A DNA stretch of 55,520 bases from positions 1 through 55,520 of the forward strand of contig JBKQSL010000081.1 in the NCBI GenBank assembly GCA_052143655.1, given 5' to 3'. Of the stretch, positions 36,738-45,582 are shown piece by piece (positions within the stretch are counted from its first letter, which is position 1; every line of letters starts with the position of its first letter). The notes under the pieces are model-generated. The model made no database searches, was not told where the DNA came from, and was given only the letters and a program-made list of their open reading frames with translations. The stretch is from CAVSUR01 sp052143655 (GTDB lineage Bacteria > Actinomycetota > Actinomycetes > Streptosporangiales > Streptosporangiaceae). The position numbers and the translations under genes were made by a program.

Positions 36738-38134
36738 TGGCCGCGGCGGCCCGGGCCTGGCACGCCGGGCTGGCGCTGCTGCCCGGCACGAGCCGGCCGG
36801 GCCCGCGGATCGGCTCGGACGTGCTGATCGAGGCCGAGGACGGCAGGTTCAGCCGGATCACGCCCGGAGTGCCGGCCGGCGATGCGCCGCCGTCCGCGGC
36901 CCGGCTGCCCGGCGTCGTGCTGCCCGGCCTGGCGAACGCGCACTCGCACGCCTTCCACCGGGCGCTGCGCGGCATCACCCAGGCCGGCCAGGGCACGTTC
37001 TGGACCTGGCGGGAGCGGATGTACGAGGTTGCCGCGGCGCTGGACCCCGGCAGCTACCGCAAGCTGGCCACCGCCGTCTACGCCGAGATGGCCCTGGCGG
37101 GCATCACCTGCGTCGGCGAGTTCCACTACCTGCATCACGGCCCCGGCGGGGCCCGGTACGCCGACCCCAACGAGATGTCGCGGGCGCTGATCGACGCGGC
37201 GGCCGCCGCCGGGCTGCGCATTACCCTGCTGGACACCTGCTACCTGGCTGGCGGCCTGGACGGCGGCCTGCCGCAGCCGCTGGCCGGCCCGCAGCTGCGG
37301 TTCGGTGACGGGGACGCGGACCGCTGGGCGGCCCGGGCCGAGGCGCTCGGCGCCGACTCCCGGGGCATGCTGGCCGTGCATGCCCGGGCCGGCGCGGCGA
37401 TCCACTCCGTGCGGGCCGTGCCCGCCGCGCAGATGCACCCGGTTGTCGCCTGGGCGCAGCGGCACGCGGCGCCGCTGCACGCGCACCTGTCCGAGCAGGT
37501 CGCCGAGAACCGGGCCTGCCTGACTGCCTACGGGGCCACGCCGGCCCAGGTGCTCTACGACGCCGGCGCGCTCGGGCCGCGCTGCACGGTGGTGCACGCA
37601 ACCCACCTGACTGGCCGGGACATCCAGCTGCTGGGCGGCACCGGCACCGCCGCCTGCCTGTGCCCGACCACCGAGGCCGACCTGGCCGACGGGATCGGCC
37701 CGGCCAGCGCCCTGGCCATGGCCGGCTGCCCGCTGACGCTCGGCAGCGACAGCCAGGCCGTAGTGGACCTGTTCGAGGAGGCGCGGCGGGTCGAGCTGGG
37801 CGAGCGGCTGGCCACCGGCCGCCGCGGGCACTTCACCGCCGCCGCGCTGGCCCAGGCGGCCACCCTGGCCGGGCACGCCAGCCTCGGCTGGCCGGACGCG
37901 GGGGAGATCGCCGTCGGCGCGCTGGCCGACCTGGTCGCCATCGGGACCGACAGCCCCCGGCTGGCCGGCCTGACCGTGCGGACAGCACTGGAAACGGTGC
38001 TGTTCGCGGCCACCGCCGCCGATGTGCGCGAGGTGGTCATCGGCGGCCGGGACGTCGTCAGGGACGGACGGCACCTGCTGGCCGGCGATGTCCCGGCGGC
38101 CCTGTCGAGCGCGATCGGCGCGGTGCTGTCGTGA
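36737..38134 (+). CDS. hutF: Formimidoylglutamate deiminase
   Basis: Encodes 465 residues; TGATG overlap with the amidase gene. It belongs to the amidohydrolase superfamily: HSHAFHRALRG carries the metal HxH, a second His is in HAHLSEQV, and LGSDSQAVVD carries the metal Asp. HutF hydrolyses N-formimidoyl-L-glutamate to N-formyl-L-glutamate plus ammonia. The protein carries HutF-like motifs such as FWTWRERMYEVA. Its presence shows that the deiminase branch of the histidine pathway is used. Confidence 0.94.
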   Translation: MAAAARAWHAGLALLPGTSRPGPRIGSDVLIEAEDGRFSRITPGVPAGDAPPSAARLPGVVLPGLANAHSHAFHRALRGITQAGQGTFWTWRERMYEVAAALDPGSYRKLATAVYAEMALAGITCVGEFHYLHHGPGGARYADPNEMSRALIDAAAAAGLRITLLDTCYLAGGLDGGLPQPLAGPQLRFGDGDADRWAARAEALGADSRGMLAVHARAGAAIHSVRAVPAAQMHPVVAWAQRHAAPLHAHLSEQVAENRACLTAYGATPAQVLYDAGALGPRCTVVHATHLTGRDIQLLGGTGTAACLCPTTEADLADGIGPASALAMAGCPLTLGSDSQAVVDLFEEARRVELGERLATGRRGHFTAAALAQAATLAGHASLGWPDAGEIAVGALADLVAIGTDSPRLAGLTVRTALETVLFAATAADVREVVIGGRDVVRDGRHLLAGDVPAALSSAIGAVLS

Positions 38135-39381
38135 GCACCCTGATCACCAACATCGGCGAGCTGGTCACCAACGCCCCGCCCGGGGCCGAGCCGGGTGACT
38201 TCGGGCCCGCCGGGCCGGGTGGCGCTGGCGCGGGCCCGGCGCCCGGCTTCGCCGCCCTGTTCGGCGCCGCGCTGGTGATCGACGGCGGGCGGGTGGCGTG
38301 GACCGGCCCGGCGGCCCGGGCCCCGGCCGCTGACGAGGCGGTGGACGCGGGCGGCCGCGCCGTCCTGCCCGGCTTCGTAGACTCGCACGCGCACCTGGTC
38401 TTCGCCGGGGAACGCGGGGCCGAGTTCGCCGCCAGGATGGCCGGGCAGCCCTACCAGGCCGGCGGGATCCGCGCCACCGTCGCGGCGACCAGGGCGGCGG
38501 CCGACGAGGACCTGCGGGCCAGCCTGGCCCGGCTGGCCGCGGAGATGCTCGCCCAGGGCACGACTACTTTCGAGTGCAAGTCCGGCTACGGGCTGACCGT
38601 GCCGGACGAGGCCCGCAGCGTCGCGCTGGCCGCCGAGGTGACCCCCGAGGTCACCTACCTGGGCGCGCACGTCGTGCCGCCGGAATTCAGCGGCGACGCC
38701 GCCGGGTACGTCGAGCTGGTCTGCGGGCCGATGCTGGCCGCGTGCGCGCCGCACGCGCGGTGGGTGGACGTGTTCTGCGAGCGCGGCGCGTTCGGGGCGG
38801 ACGAGGCGGCGGCGGTGCTCGCCGCCGGGAAGGCAGCCGGGCTGCAGCCGCGGGTGCACGCCAACCAGCTCGGCCACGGGCCCGGCGTGCAGGTCGCGGT
38901 CGCGGCCGGAGCAGCGTCCGCCGATCACTGCAGCTACCTCAGCGACGCCGACGTGGACGCGCTCGCTGCCTCGCCGACTGTCGCCACCTTGCTGCCGGGG
39001 GTGGAGTTCTCCACCCGCCAGCCTTATCCGGACGCGCGGCGGCTGCTGGCCGCGGGCGTGACCGTGGCGCTGGCCACCGACTGCAACCCCGGCTCCTGCT
39101 TCACCTCCAGCATGCCGCTGTGCGTGGCGCTGGCCGTCCGGGAGATGCGGATGACCACCCAGGAGGCGGTCTGGGCCGCGACCGCGGGCGGCGCCCGGGC
39201 ACTGCGCCGTGCCGACGTCGGCCACCTGGCCGTCGGGGCCCGCGCCGACCTGGTGATGCTGGACGCCCCGTCGCACGCCTACCTGGCCTACCGGCCCGGC
39301 GTCCCGCTCGCAGCCGCCATCTGGCAGGGCGGCCGCCGCGCGGCCGGATCCGCGGTGGGCCGGGGCCTACCCTCGCTGTAG
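38131..39381 (+). CDS. hutI: Imidazolonepropionase
   Basis: Encodes 416 residues from a GTG at 38131 (GTGA overlap with hutF). It is an amidohydrolase-fold enzyme with HAHLVFAGER (metal His pair, substrate Arg), CKSGYGLT, and ATDCNPGSCFTSSM with the metal Asp. It opens imidazolonepropionate to formimidoylglutamate. Last gene of the operon; a LuxR-type remnant follows without a visible terminator. The Gly/Pro-rich loop around residues 20-45 is longer than usual. Confidence 0.95.
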   Translation: MSTLITNIGELVTNAPPGAEPGDFGPAGPGGAGAGPAPGFAALFGAALVIDGGRVAWTGPAARAPAADEAVDAGGRAVLPGFVDSHAHLVFAGERGAEFAARMAGQPYQAGGIRATVAATRAAADEDLRASLARLAAEMLAQGTTTFECKSGYGLTVPDEARSVALAAEVTPEVTYLGAHVVPPEFSGDAAGYVELVCGPMLAACAPHARWVDVFCERGAFGADEAAAVLAAGKAAGLQPRVHANQLGHGPGVQVAVAAGAASADHCSYLSDADVDALAASPTVATLLPGVEFSTRQPYPDARRLLAAGVTVALATDCNPGSCFTSSMPLCVALAVREMRMTTQEAVWAATAGGARALRRADVGHLAVGARADLVMLDAPSHAYLAYRPGVPLAAAIWQGGRRAAGSAVGRGLPSL

Positions 39382-39506
39382 GCCCTGGCCCGACCGAGAA
39401 GGTTATCAGCAAGCACAGCACCAGCATCTTCGCCAAGCTCGGCCTGGCGCCCTCCGACGCGGACAACCGGCGCAGCCTGGCGGTGCTGGCCTACCTCAAC
39501 TCCTGA
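39382..39506 (+). pseudogene. C-terminal remnant of a LuxR/NarL-type regulator
   Basis: Immediately after the hutI stop a frame reads TEKVISKHSTSIFAKLGLAP, then SDADNRRSLAVLAYLNS and TGA at 39504. This matches the last helices of NarL/LuxR response regulators (TEKAVEKHI-type recognition helix, then FxKLGL and LAVLxYL). The receiver domain and the first helices are absent and no start codon is present. Probably left by a deletion that joined it to hutI. Confidence 0.75.
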
Positions 39507-39552
39507 TCCGCCGCTCCTGCTGTCCGGCACGACCCGGCGGGCCCCGGGCCGG

Positions 39553-40068
39553 TCAGGAAAGGTGCAAGGTGGCGTAGCGGCGGTGGAACCGGATCAGCGG
39601 ATCGCCGGCCTCGGCCACGTACGGCACGGCCAGCACCCGGCCGATGATCATCAGGTGATCGCCGGCCGGAGCCCGCTCGGCGACCTCGCATTCGAGGGCG
39701 GCCAGGCCGCCGTCGGCGATCAGCGCGCCGCTCACCGCGCCGCGGTGGTGCGGCACGCCGTCGAGCAGCAGCCGCGCCCCGGGCCGGCCGGCCGTGGCGA
39801 ACCGGCCGGCCAGCGCGCGCTGGCCGGCGGCCAGCAGCGTCACAGCGAACCGCTCCAGCCGGCCGAGCAGCTCCGCCGCGTAGGAGCCTGTGACCAGGCA
39901 GACCACAACCATCGGCGGGTCGTCGGAGACGGGGCAGAACGCGCTGACCGTGGTGCCGATGTCGTCCCGCCCGTCGGCCACGGTCACCAGCGTGACGCCG
40001 CAGGCGTATGCCCCGGCGGCGTCGGCCGCGGCGAACGCCCGCGGAGCTGCGCCGTCCCGCTCGGTCAT
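39553..40068 (-). CDS. Flavin reductase-like FMN-binding protein
   Basis: Encodes 171 residues. Split-barrel flavin-binding motifs are visible: YACGVTLVTVADGRDDIGTT and TVSAFCPVSDDPPMVVVCL near the N-terminus, and HLMIIGRVLAV with FHRRYATL at the end. It probably supplies reduced FMN or FAD to a monooxygenase not evident here. ATGA overlap with the upstream sppA gene shows co-translation. Confidence 0.88.
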   Translation of the reverse strand: MTERDGAAPRAFAAADAAGAYACGVTLVTVADGRDDIGTTVSAFCPVSDDPPMVVVCLVTGSYAAELLGRLERFAVTLLAAGQRALAGRFATAGRPGARLLLDGVPHHRGAVSGALIADGGLAALECEVAERAPAGDHLMIIGRVLAVPYVAEAGDPLIRFHRRYATLHLS

Positions 40069-41768
40069 GCGAAGGCCCAGCTGCCGGGCAGCATCAGCGG
40101 GCCGCCGCCGGGCCAGCCCGCCCGGGCGGCCAGCTGCCAGGCCGGGCCCCAGCTCTCGGCGAGCATCCGCGCGGCGGCGGCGCCCCGGCTGTCGCTGGAG
40201 GCCGGCGGCCGCAGCCGGTCCAGCGGCCGGATCCGCGGATACAGCTGAACCGGTGCGTCGCCCGGCAGCCCGGCGCGCCGCCGGGCGACGGCCGTGGCCT
40301 GATCCAGCCCGCCGAGCTCGTCCACCAGCCCGCGCTCCGCGGCGTCGGCGCCGGTCCAGACCCGGCCCCGGGCCAGCTCGTGCACCCGCTCCGCGGTCAG
40401 CCCGCGCCCGCTGGCCACCTTGCCGGTGAAGTCCGCGTAGATGTGGTCGAGCCAGCGAGAGACCAGCGCCTGCTCCTCGGGCGTGAACGGCCGCAGGGTC
40501 GAGAACATCGCCGAGTGCTCGCCCTCGCTGACCGCATCGGCGGTGATCCCGGCCCGGCTCAGGGCCTCGCCGACGACCGGCTTGCCGGTCAGCACGCCGA
40601 TCGAGCCGGTGATGGTGCCGGGCTGGGCGATGATCGCATCGGCCGCCATCGCGATGAAGTACCCGCCGGAGGCCGCCACGTCTCCCATCGACACCACGAC
40701 GGGCGTGCCGCCCGCCCGGGCCCGCACCACTTCCCGCCAGATCGTGTCCGAGGCCACGTACGAACCGCCGGGGCTGTTGACCCGCAGCACGATCGCGCGG
40801 ACGTGCGGGTCGGCGGCGGCGGCCCGGATCGCGGCGGCGATCGTGTCCGACCCCATCGCCGCCGACATCGGCCCGTGGCTGCTGCGGCCGCGGCGGATCG
40901 GCCCGGTCGCGTAGATCAGCGCGACTCCCGGCCGACGCGGCGCCGCCACCGCCCTGGCCCGCCCGGCGACCGCGCGGGCCCGCTGGTAGCGGCTCAGGTA
41001 CAGCAAGATGGCGCCCTGCCCGGCGTGCTTGCGCACGTGCGCGTACACCTCGTCGCGGTAGCCCAGCGCGTCCACCAGCCCGGCCGCCAGCGCCTGCTCG
41101 GCTAGGAACGGCCCCTGGTCGATGAGCTCGCGCGCCCGGGCCGGCTCGAGACCGCGCCGGTCGGTGATCGCCGCCGCGATCTGCTCGGTGACCGAGGCCA
41201 GCATCCGCTCGGTCTCTTCCCGGGCCGGCCCGGAGAAGCCGCGCTCGGTCACCTGCTCGGCTGCGCTCTTGTATTCGTGCCGCTTGTCGACCTGGACGCT
41301 CGCGCCCAGCCGGTCGAGCGCCTCGCGCAGGAAGATCCGCTGCACGGAGATGCCGGTCAGCCCGAGATCGCCCGAGGGCTGCAGGTAGATGGTGTCGAAC
41401 GCGGTCGCCAGGTAATACGGCACATTGCCGGCCGAGAACTCGCCGAACGACTCCGCCCAGGCCACCGTGTGCTTGCCGGCCGCGGCGAAATCGGCGATCG
41501 CCGCGCGCAGTTCCTGCACCGCGGCGAGCCCGATCGGCCGGCCGCCGAGCTTGGCGACCAGCGCGCGCACCCGCTGGTCGCCGCGGGCCCGGCGCAGGCC
41601 GTCGAGCAGGTCGGCCAGCACCGGCCGGTGCCGGCCGAGTGCCGCCGACACCGGATCGGCCGGGCGGCTCTCGGCAACCCCGTCGGTGAGGTCGAGTTCG
41701 AGGATCAGCGGCGCGGTCCGCTGCTGGCGCACCTGGGCGATGCGCCCGGCGAGTGTCGATTCCGTCAT
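40065..41768 (-). CDS. sppA: Signal peptide peptidase SppA, 67K type
   Basis: Encodes 567 residues with two S49 domains, as in the long SppA. The general-base Lys is Lys167 (RHEYKSAAEQ) in the N-terminal domain and the nucleophile is Ser367 (DVAASGGYFIAM) in the C-terminal domain. No obvious membrane anchor appears at the N-terminus, unlike E. coli SppA, so it may be cytosolic. It would degrade signal peptides and membrane fragments. The flavin reductase overlaps its stop. Confidence 0.93.
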   Translation of the reverse strand: MTESTLAGRIAQVRQQRTAPLILELDLTDGVAESRPADPVSAALGRHRPVLADLLDGLRRARGDQRVRALVAKLGGRPIGLAAVQELRAAIADFAAAGKHTVAWAESFGEFSAGNVPYYLATAFDTIYLQPSGDLGLTGISVQRIFLREALDRLGASVQVDKRHEYKSAAEQVTERGFSGPAREETERMLASVTEQIAAAITDRRGLEPARARELIDQGPFLAEQALAAGLVDALGYRDEVYAHVRKHAGQGAILLYLSRYQRARAVAGRARAVAAPRRPGVALIYATGPIRRGRSSHGPMSAAMGSDTIAAAIRAAAADPHVRAIVLRVNSPGGSYVASDTIWREVVRARAGGTPVVVSMGDVAASGGYFIAMAADAIIAQPGTITGSIGVLTGKPVVGEALSRAGITADAVSEGEHSAMFSTLRPFTPEEQALVSRWLDHIYADFTGKVASGRGLTAERVHELARGRVWTGADAAERGLVDELGGLDQATAVARRRAGLPGDAPVQLYPRIRPLDRLRPPASSDSRGAAAARMLAESWGPAWQLAARAGWPGGGPLMLPGSWAFA

Positions 41769-41886
41769 GCGTCCAGCTTATGGTCGGCGCTCGCCCCCGG
41801 CCCGGGTCCAGTCACGGCGCGGGCCGCCGCGCGTCACCCCAGGACCCTCCGCCGGGCCGGACTGGCCCCCCTCATCGGTATGCCCG

Positions 41887-41943
41887 CCCCGTGGTTGTGG
41901 CCAGTCATGGGCACCCATCCCCCTGGCTGCCGCAACCACGGGG
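41887..41943. repeat. Nested three-stem palindrome between sppA and the Nudix gene
   Basis: The outer stem is CCCCGTGGTTG (41887-41897) with CAACCACGGGG (41933-41943). The middle stem is GCCAG (41900-41904) with CTGGC (41923-41927). The inner stem is ATGGG (41907-41911) with CCCAT (41914-41918) around CA. All three are perfect. It lies between divergent genes, so it is not a simple terminator. Confidence 0.85.
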
Positions 41944-42023
41944 TTCGGCGCTCGGAAGTCCGGCCGGCCGCCGGGCCCGGGGCGGAGCTGACCGGTCCGG
42001 CGGATCGGTTATCGTTCGCGGAT

Positions 42024-42971
42024 ATGGCTGATCGGGACGGGAACGGGTGGGTGCGCTGCGGCCTGGGCCACCGGCACTGGGGCCTGTTCGGCGCGGCGGG
42101 CCTGCTCGCATTCACCACCGCCGGCCCGGACGGGCCGAGCGTGCTGCTGCAGCGCCGGATCGAGTGGAGCCACCACGGCGGCACCTGGGGACTGCCCGGC
42201 GGGGCGCGGGACAGCCATGAGACGGCGGTGGCGGCGGCGCTGCGGGAAGCGGCCGAGGAGTGCGGATTGCCCCCGGCCGCCGTCCGGGTCAGCGGGGTCT
42301 TCCATGACGATCACGGCGGCTGGGCCTACGACACCGTGCTGGCCCGCGCTGATGACCAGTTCGCCGTGCATGCCGACAGCGAGGAGACCATCGAGGCCGC
42401 GTGGGTGCCCGCCAGCCGGGTCGCCGGGCTGGACCTGCATCCCGGATTCGCCGCCAGCTGGCCGCGGCTGGCCGCGGCCCTCGCACCGCTGACGATCATC
42501 GTCGACGCCGCGAACGTGATGGGCTCGCGGCCGGACGGATGGTGGCGCGACCGGGCCGCGGCAGCGGCCCGGCTGCGGGATCAGCTCGCCGGCCTGGCCG
42601 GCCGCGGGCTGACTGAGGTGCCCGGCCCGGCGGACGGCCCGGCGCTGGCGTGCTGGCTGCCCGATTTCGTCCTCGTCGTCGAGGGGGCGGCACGCCCCGC
42701 AGCGGACGGTGCCGGCAACGACAGAGCCGGTGCCGGGACCGCGGCCGGAAGTACTGCGGGACACCGGCGAGCACCCGGTGATCCGGCCTGGGCCCGGCTG
42801 ACCGTATTGGCCGCGCCAGGCTCAGGTGACGATCTGATCGCGGACTTGGCCGGCCGCCTGCCTGGCCGGCGGATCGTGGTCACTGCGGACCGGGAATTGC
42901 GCCGCCGGTGCGAGGCTGCGGGCGCATCGGTGGCCGGCCCGGGCTGGCTGCTCGGGCTGCTGGGCCGCTGA
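42024..42971 (+). CDS. Nudix hydrolase fused to an NYN/PIN-like domain
   Basis: Encodes 315 residues from the ATG at 42024. The Nudix box is complete: G60, E66, R74-E75, E78-E79, G81 (GGARDSHETAVAAALREAAE, then ECGL). From about residue 155 a second domain starts TIIVDAANVMGSRPDGWWRD and ends with GSGDDLIADL and TADRELRRRC, an Asp pattern like NYN/PIN nucleases. A poorly conserved Ala/Gly linker lies at 225-255. Joining a nucleotide pyrophosphatase to a possible RNase is unusual and points to nucleotide or RNA housekeeping. Followed at once by the P450 fragment. Confidence 0.85.
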   Translation: MADRDGNGWVRCGLGHRHWGLFGAAGLLAFTTAGPDGPSVLLQRRIEWSHHGGTWGLPGGARDSHETAVAAALREAAEECGLPPAAVRVSGVFHDDHGGWAYDTVLARADDQFAVHADSEETIEAAWVPASRVAGLDLHPGFAASWPRLAAALAPLTIIVDAANVMGSRPDGWWRDRAAAAARLRDQLAGLAGRGLTEVPGPADGPALACWLPDFVLVVEGAARPAADGAGNDRAGAGTAAGSTAGHRRAPGDPAWARLTVLAAPGSGDDLIADLAGRLPGRRIVVTADRELRRRCEAAGASVAGPGWLLGLLGR

Positions 42972-42972
42972 C

Positions 42973-43975
42973 ATGCCGGCCGCCGGTGCTGTCCCGCCGG
43001 GCCGGCCGGGCTTCCCGGCCGGCGCGGCGGTGACGACCGGGGCCCTGCGCAGGGACCCGCTGCTGGTGCTGCGGCGGCTGCGAGCGGCCGAGCCGGTCTC
43101 CTGGCTGCCGGCCCTGGACGGCTGGCTGGTCACCCGGTATGACCTGGTGCAGCGGGTGCTGCGCGACGCGCGCACCTACACCGTGGACGACCCGCGGTTC
43201 GCTACCGCGCAGGTGGTCGGGCCGAGCATGCTCTCGCTGGACGGGGCGGCGCACCGCCGCCACCGAGACCCGTTCAGCCAGGCGTTCCGCGAGCCGGCCG
43301 TCGCCGCCCGGCTGGATGCGCTGGTCGCGGGGCACGCAGCCCGGCTGACGGCGGGCCTGGCCCCGGCGGGGGCGGCCGAGCTGCGCCGCGGGCTGGCCGG
43401 GCCGCTGGCCGCCGCGGTGATGGCCGACGTGCTCGGCCTGGCTGAGGTCACCGCCGAGACGATCCTGGGCTGGTACGACGCGATCGTCGCCGCCGTCTCC
43501 GCGCTGTCCGGCCAGGCTCAAGACGGCCATGTTCAGCCGAGCCACGCCCTGGCCAGCCAGGACCAGGCCGGGGAGGCGGCCGCGGCCGCGTTCGCGCTGC
43601 TGCGGGACAGCATCGCTGCGTCGGCCGCGCGCGGCGGGGCTGACTCGCTGCTGGCCGTGGCGGTCAGCCGCAGCGACCTGAGCCTGGCCGAGGTTGCCTC
43701 CAACGCCGCGGTGCTCATGTTCGGCGGCATTGAGACGGCCGAAGCGATGATCTGCAACGCGGTCTGGCATCTGCTCACCCACCCTGGGCAGCTAGCTGCC
43801 GTTGCCGCCGAAGGCGCACTCACGGCCGCCGCGGTGGAGGAATCGCTGCGGCTCGAGCCGGCCGCGGCCCTGCTCGACCGGTACGCGACGGCCGACGCGG
43901 AGCTCGGCGCGGCCCGGATCCGCCGCGGCGACCGGGTCACCGTCTCGCTCACTGCGGCCAACACCGACCCGTCAG
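42973..43975 (+). pseudogene. Cytochrome P450, 5' fragment (heme-binding loop missing)
   Basis: The ATG at 42973 follows the Nudix stop by one base. The fragment has the P450 N-terminus (DPLLVLRRLRAAEPVSWLPA), the C-helix WxxxR equivalent (AAHRRHRDPFSQAF), the I-helix oxygen-binding segment (FGGIETAEAM) and the ExxR motif (VEESLRLEP). Homology ends at AANTDPSD. The usual FxxGxxxCxG heme-ligand loop never appears, and the frame runs on as unrelated sequence to 44061. The C-terminal ~45 residues of such a protein are found at 48284-48421. Confidence 0.85.
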
Positions 43976-44127
43976 ATTATCGCTGTGCATGCGGCAAGGA
44001 AGGCAGGCACCAGGTGGACCGTGCACAAGCACGGAAGCGCGGCGTGGCGGGACACCAGTGAGGCTGTGCTCCTGAAAGGGGCACCGCACGTCCTACCGGT
44101 ACACACTGTTTTCTGATGGAAGATCTG

Positions 44128-44640
44128 ATGGAAGAAAGGCCCAGCGGGCGAAAGCGGAGCGCCGGGCGAGTCGCGGGTTCGATGGTAGGCTGCGCGGTGA
44201 TGCTGGCAGCCGCAGGCCTGATGGTCACTGGCCTGGGCATGGTGCTCTTAAACCCGTGCTTCTTCGCGCAGTTCCCGCCAGCGGGCTGCCCGGTGGCATC
44301 AGTGGACCCGCCCGGCACCTCCCGGGGCTGGGTGCTGTTCCTGGTCGGTGGCCTGCTGCTGAGCGTCACGTTACTTACAGCCTACGCGGCTAGCTCTCCG
44401 GAAGCCCGTCAGGCCAGCAGTCAGGCTCGCCGGGAGAAGCGGGAATCCAGGCGAGCGCAGCCGACCGGTGCCCGCAGGGACATCAGCAGCGGGCCGTGGA
44501 CCGCGAAGGTCAAGGCGGTAACCCCGAAAGGCACACCGGTCACCATGGTGCGCTGCTGCCAGCGTGGCCATGCCACACCGGACCTGGCGGCTGCGCATGC
44601 GGAGGCCATCGCGGAGCGCATTGCCAAGACAGGGCGCTAG
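44128..44640 (+). CDS. Two-helix membrane protein of unknown function
   Basis: Encodes 170 residues from the ATG at 44128, which has GGAAG seven bases upstream; an ATG at 44116 lacks this. Two hydrophobic segments (MVGCAVMLAAAGLMVTGLGM and WVLFLVGGLLLSVTLLTAYA) are separated by a short Cys-containing loop. A basic linker leads to a soluble C-terminal segment with MVRCCQRGHATPDLAAAHAEAIAERI. No family recognised. First gene of the island that splits the P450. Confidence 0.55.
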   Translation: MEERPSGRKRSAGRVAGSMVGCAVMLAAAGLMVTGLGMVLLNPCFFAQFPPAGCPVASVDPPGTSRGWVLFLVGGLLLSVTLLTAYAASSPEARQASSQARREKRESRRAQPTGARRDISSGPWTAKVKAVTPKGTPVTMVRCCQRGHATPDLAAAHAEAIAERIAKTGR

Positions 44641-44689
44641 TCAGCACCGCGCCTGGAACCGCGCGATGTGCCCGGCCAGCCTGCGAGCC

Positions 44690-44902
44690 TCATTCTCGGC
44701 CGGGTTGGAACTCGATCATCTCGTCCTCGGACGTGCCTTCGCCGTCATCCTGCGCGGCGAGGCCTGGGGTGATCAGACCGTCGTCCAGCAAGTCGGCCGC
44801 CGTGCGACGGTAGCTGCCGCCACTCGTACCACCGTCGGCTGGCTTCGCCTCGCTGGAACCGCCATCTAGACACGGACATGCGGCGCGGCGGTGCTCCGCC
44901 AT
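44690..44902 (-). CDS. Small acidic protein of unknown function
   Basis: Encodes 70 residues from an ATG at 44902, preceded by GGAGG four bases upstream. Composition is acidic and Gly/Ala-rich, with an N-terminal Cys pair (CPC). Overlapping frames on the other strand look poorer. The ribosome site is the main support. Confidence 0.4.
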   Translation of the reverse strand: MAEHRRAACPCLDGGSSEAKPADGGTSGGSYRRTAADLLDDGLITPGLAAQDDGEGTSEDEMIEFQPGRE

Positions 44903-44917
44903 GTGTCCTCCAGGCGC

Positions 44918-45358
44918 TTACCGAGAACATATGGCAAAGGCGGTAATCGGCGTGCCGGGTGTTGCGCTCGCTGCGGTCCAGGCGTTACGCGCACTCGGCC
45001 AGGATCCGACCATCGGCACCGCGTCAACGGCCGGTCCCGTAACCAGGGCGCCGCCGCCAAGTACATAGGGATGCCTGGCTGGGCACGTGACCGTCACGGG
45101 GCTGCCACCCGAGTTCGTAGCCGTGACGACGTCCAGGCCCCTGGGACCGGCCGTTGACGCTCCTGGTGGCGCTTGTCGGCCCTGCGGTCCCTGAGGTCCG
45201 ATCCTGCTAGAGAATCCACGCGGGCCCTGCGGTCCACGGGTAGTGGCGTGCTGCGTCGTAGCGCGAACTGACGTAGCAGCCGGTGCTGCTGCGGCTGTCG
45301 TGCCGAGTGTGAGCGCGGCTGCCACTGCGATGGTGGCACCTGCGATGATCTTCTTCAT
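44918..45358 (-). CDS. Secreted protein with a short collagen-like segment
   Basis: Encodes 146 residues from the ATG at 45358 with GGGGGAGG upstream. It has a Sec signal peptide (MKKIIAGATIAVAAALTLGT, cleavage near AAAAPA), then a Gly-x-y stretch (GPQGPRGFSSRIGPQGPQGR...GPRG). A C-terminal part contains two Cys-bearing strands (TVTCPARHPYVLGGGALV and ITAFAICSR) that could form one disulphide. Such proteins often coat cells or trimerise. No close relative recognised. Confidence 0.75.
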   Translation of the reverse strand: MKKIIAGATIAVAAALTLGTTAAAAPAATSVRATTQHATTRGPQGPRGFSSRIGPQGPQGRQAPPGASTAGPRGLDVVTATNSGGSPVTVTCPARHPYVLGGGALVTGPAVDAVPMVGSWPSARNAWTAASATPGTPITAFAICSR

Positions 45359-45582
45359 TGCGAACCTCCCCCTGTTGTGCGGACCTGCCTGCAGGTCCGT
45401 GCTGGCGCTGAGTGCATCCCGAGATAGCCTGTCGACACTGACCACGTCACCCGGCAGCCTCGCCGCCGCCCTGGACGCCGACGCATGCCCAGTGGGTTGG
45501 TCGGCGCGCCCTTGGTGCTCATGACGGCCCCTCTCCGGATATACGGGAGGATGACGCCGCGCGACCCTACGGCTGTCCGGCC

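Noticed and set aside
43972..44061. C-terminal tail of the P450 5' fragment as a functional end
   Set aside because: The residues after AANTDPSD (about 27) have no P450 resemblance and lack the heme ligand, so the product could not be a working P450.
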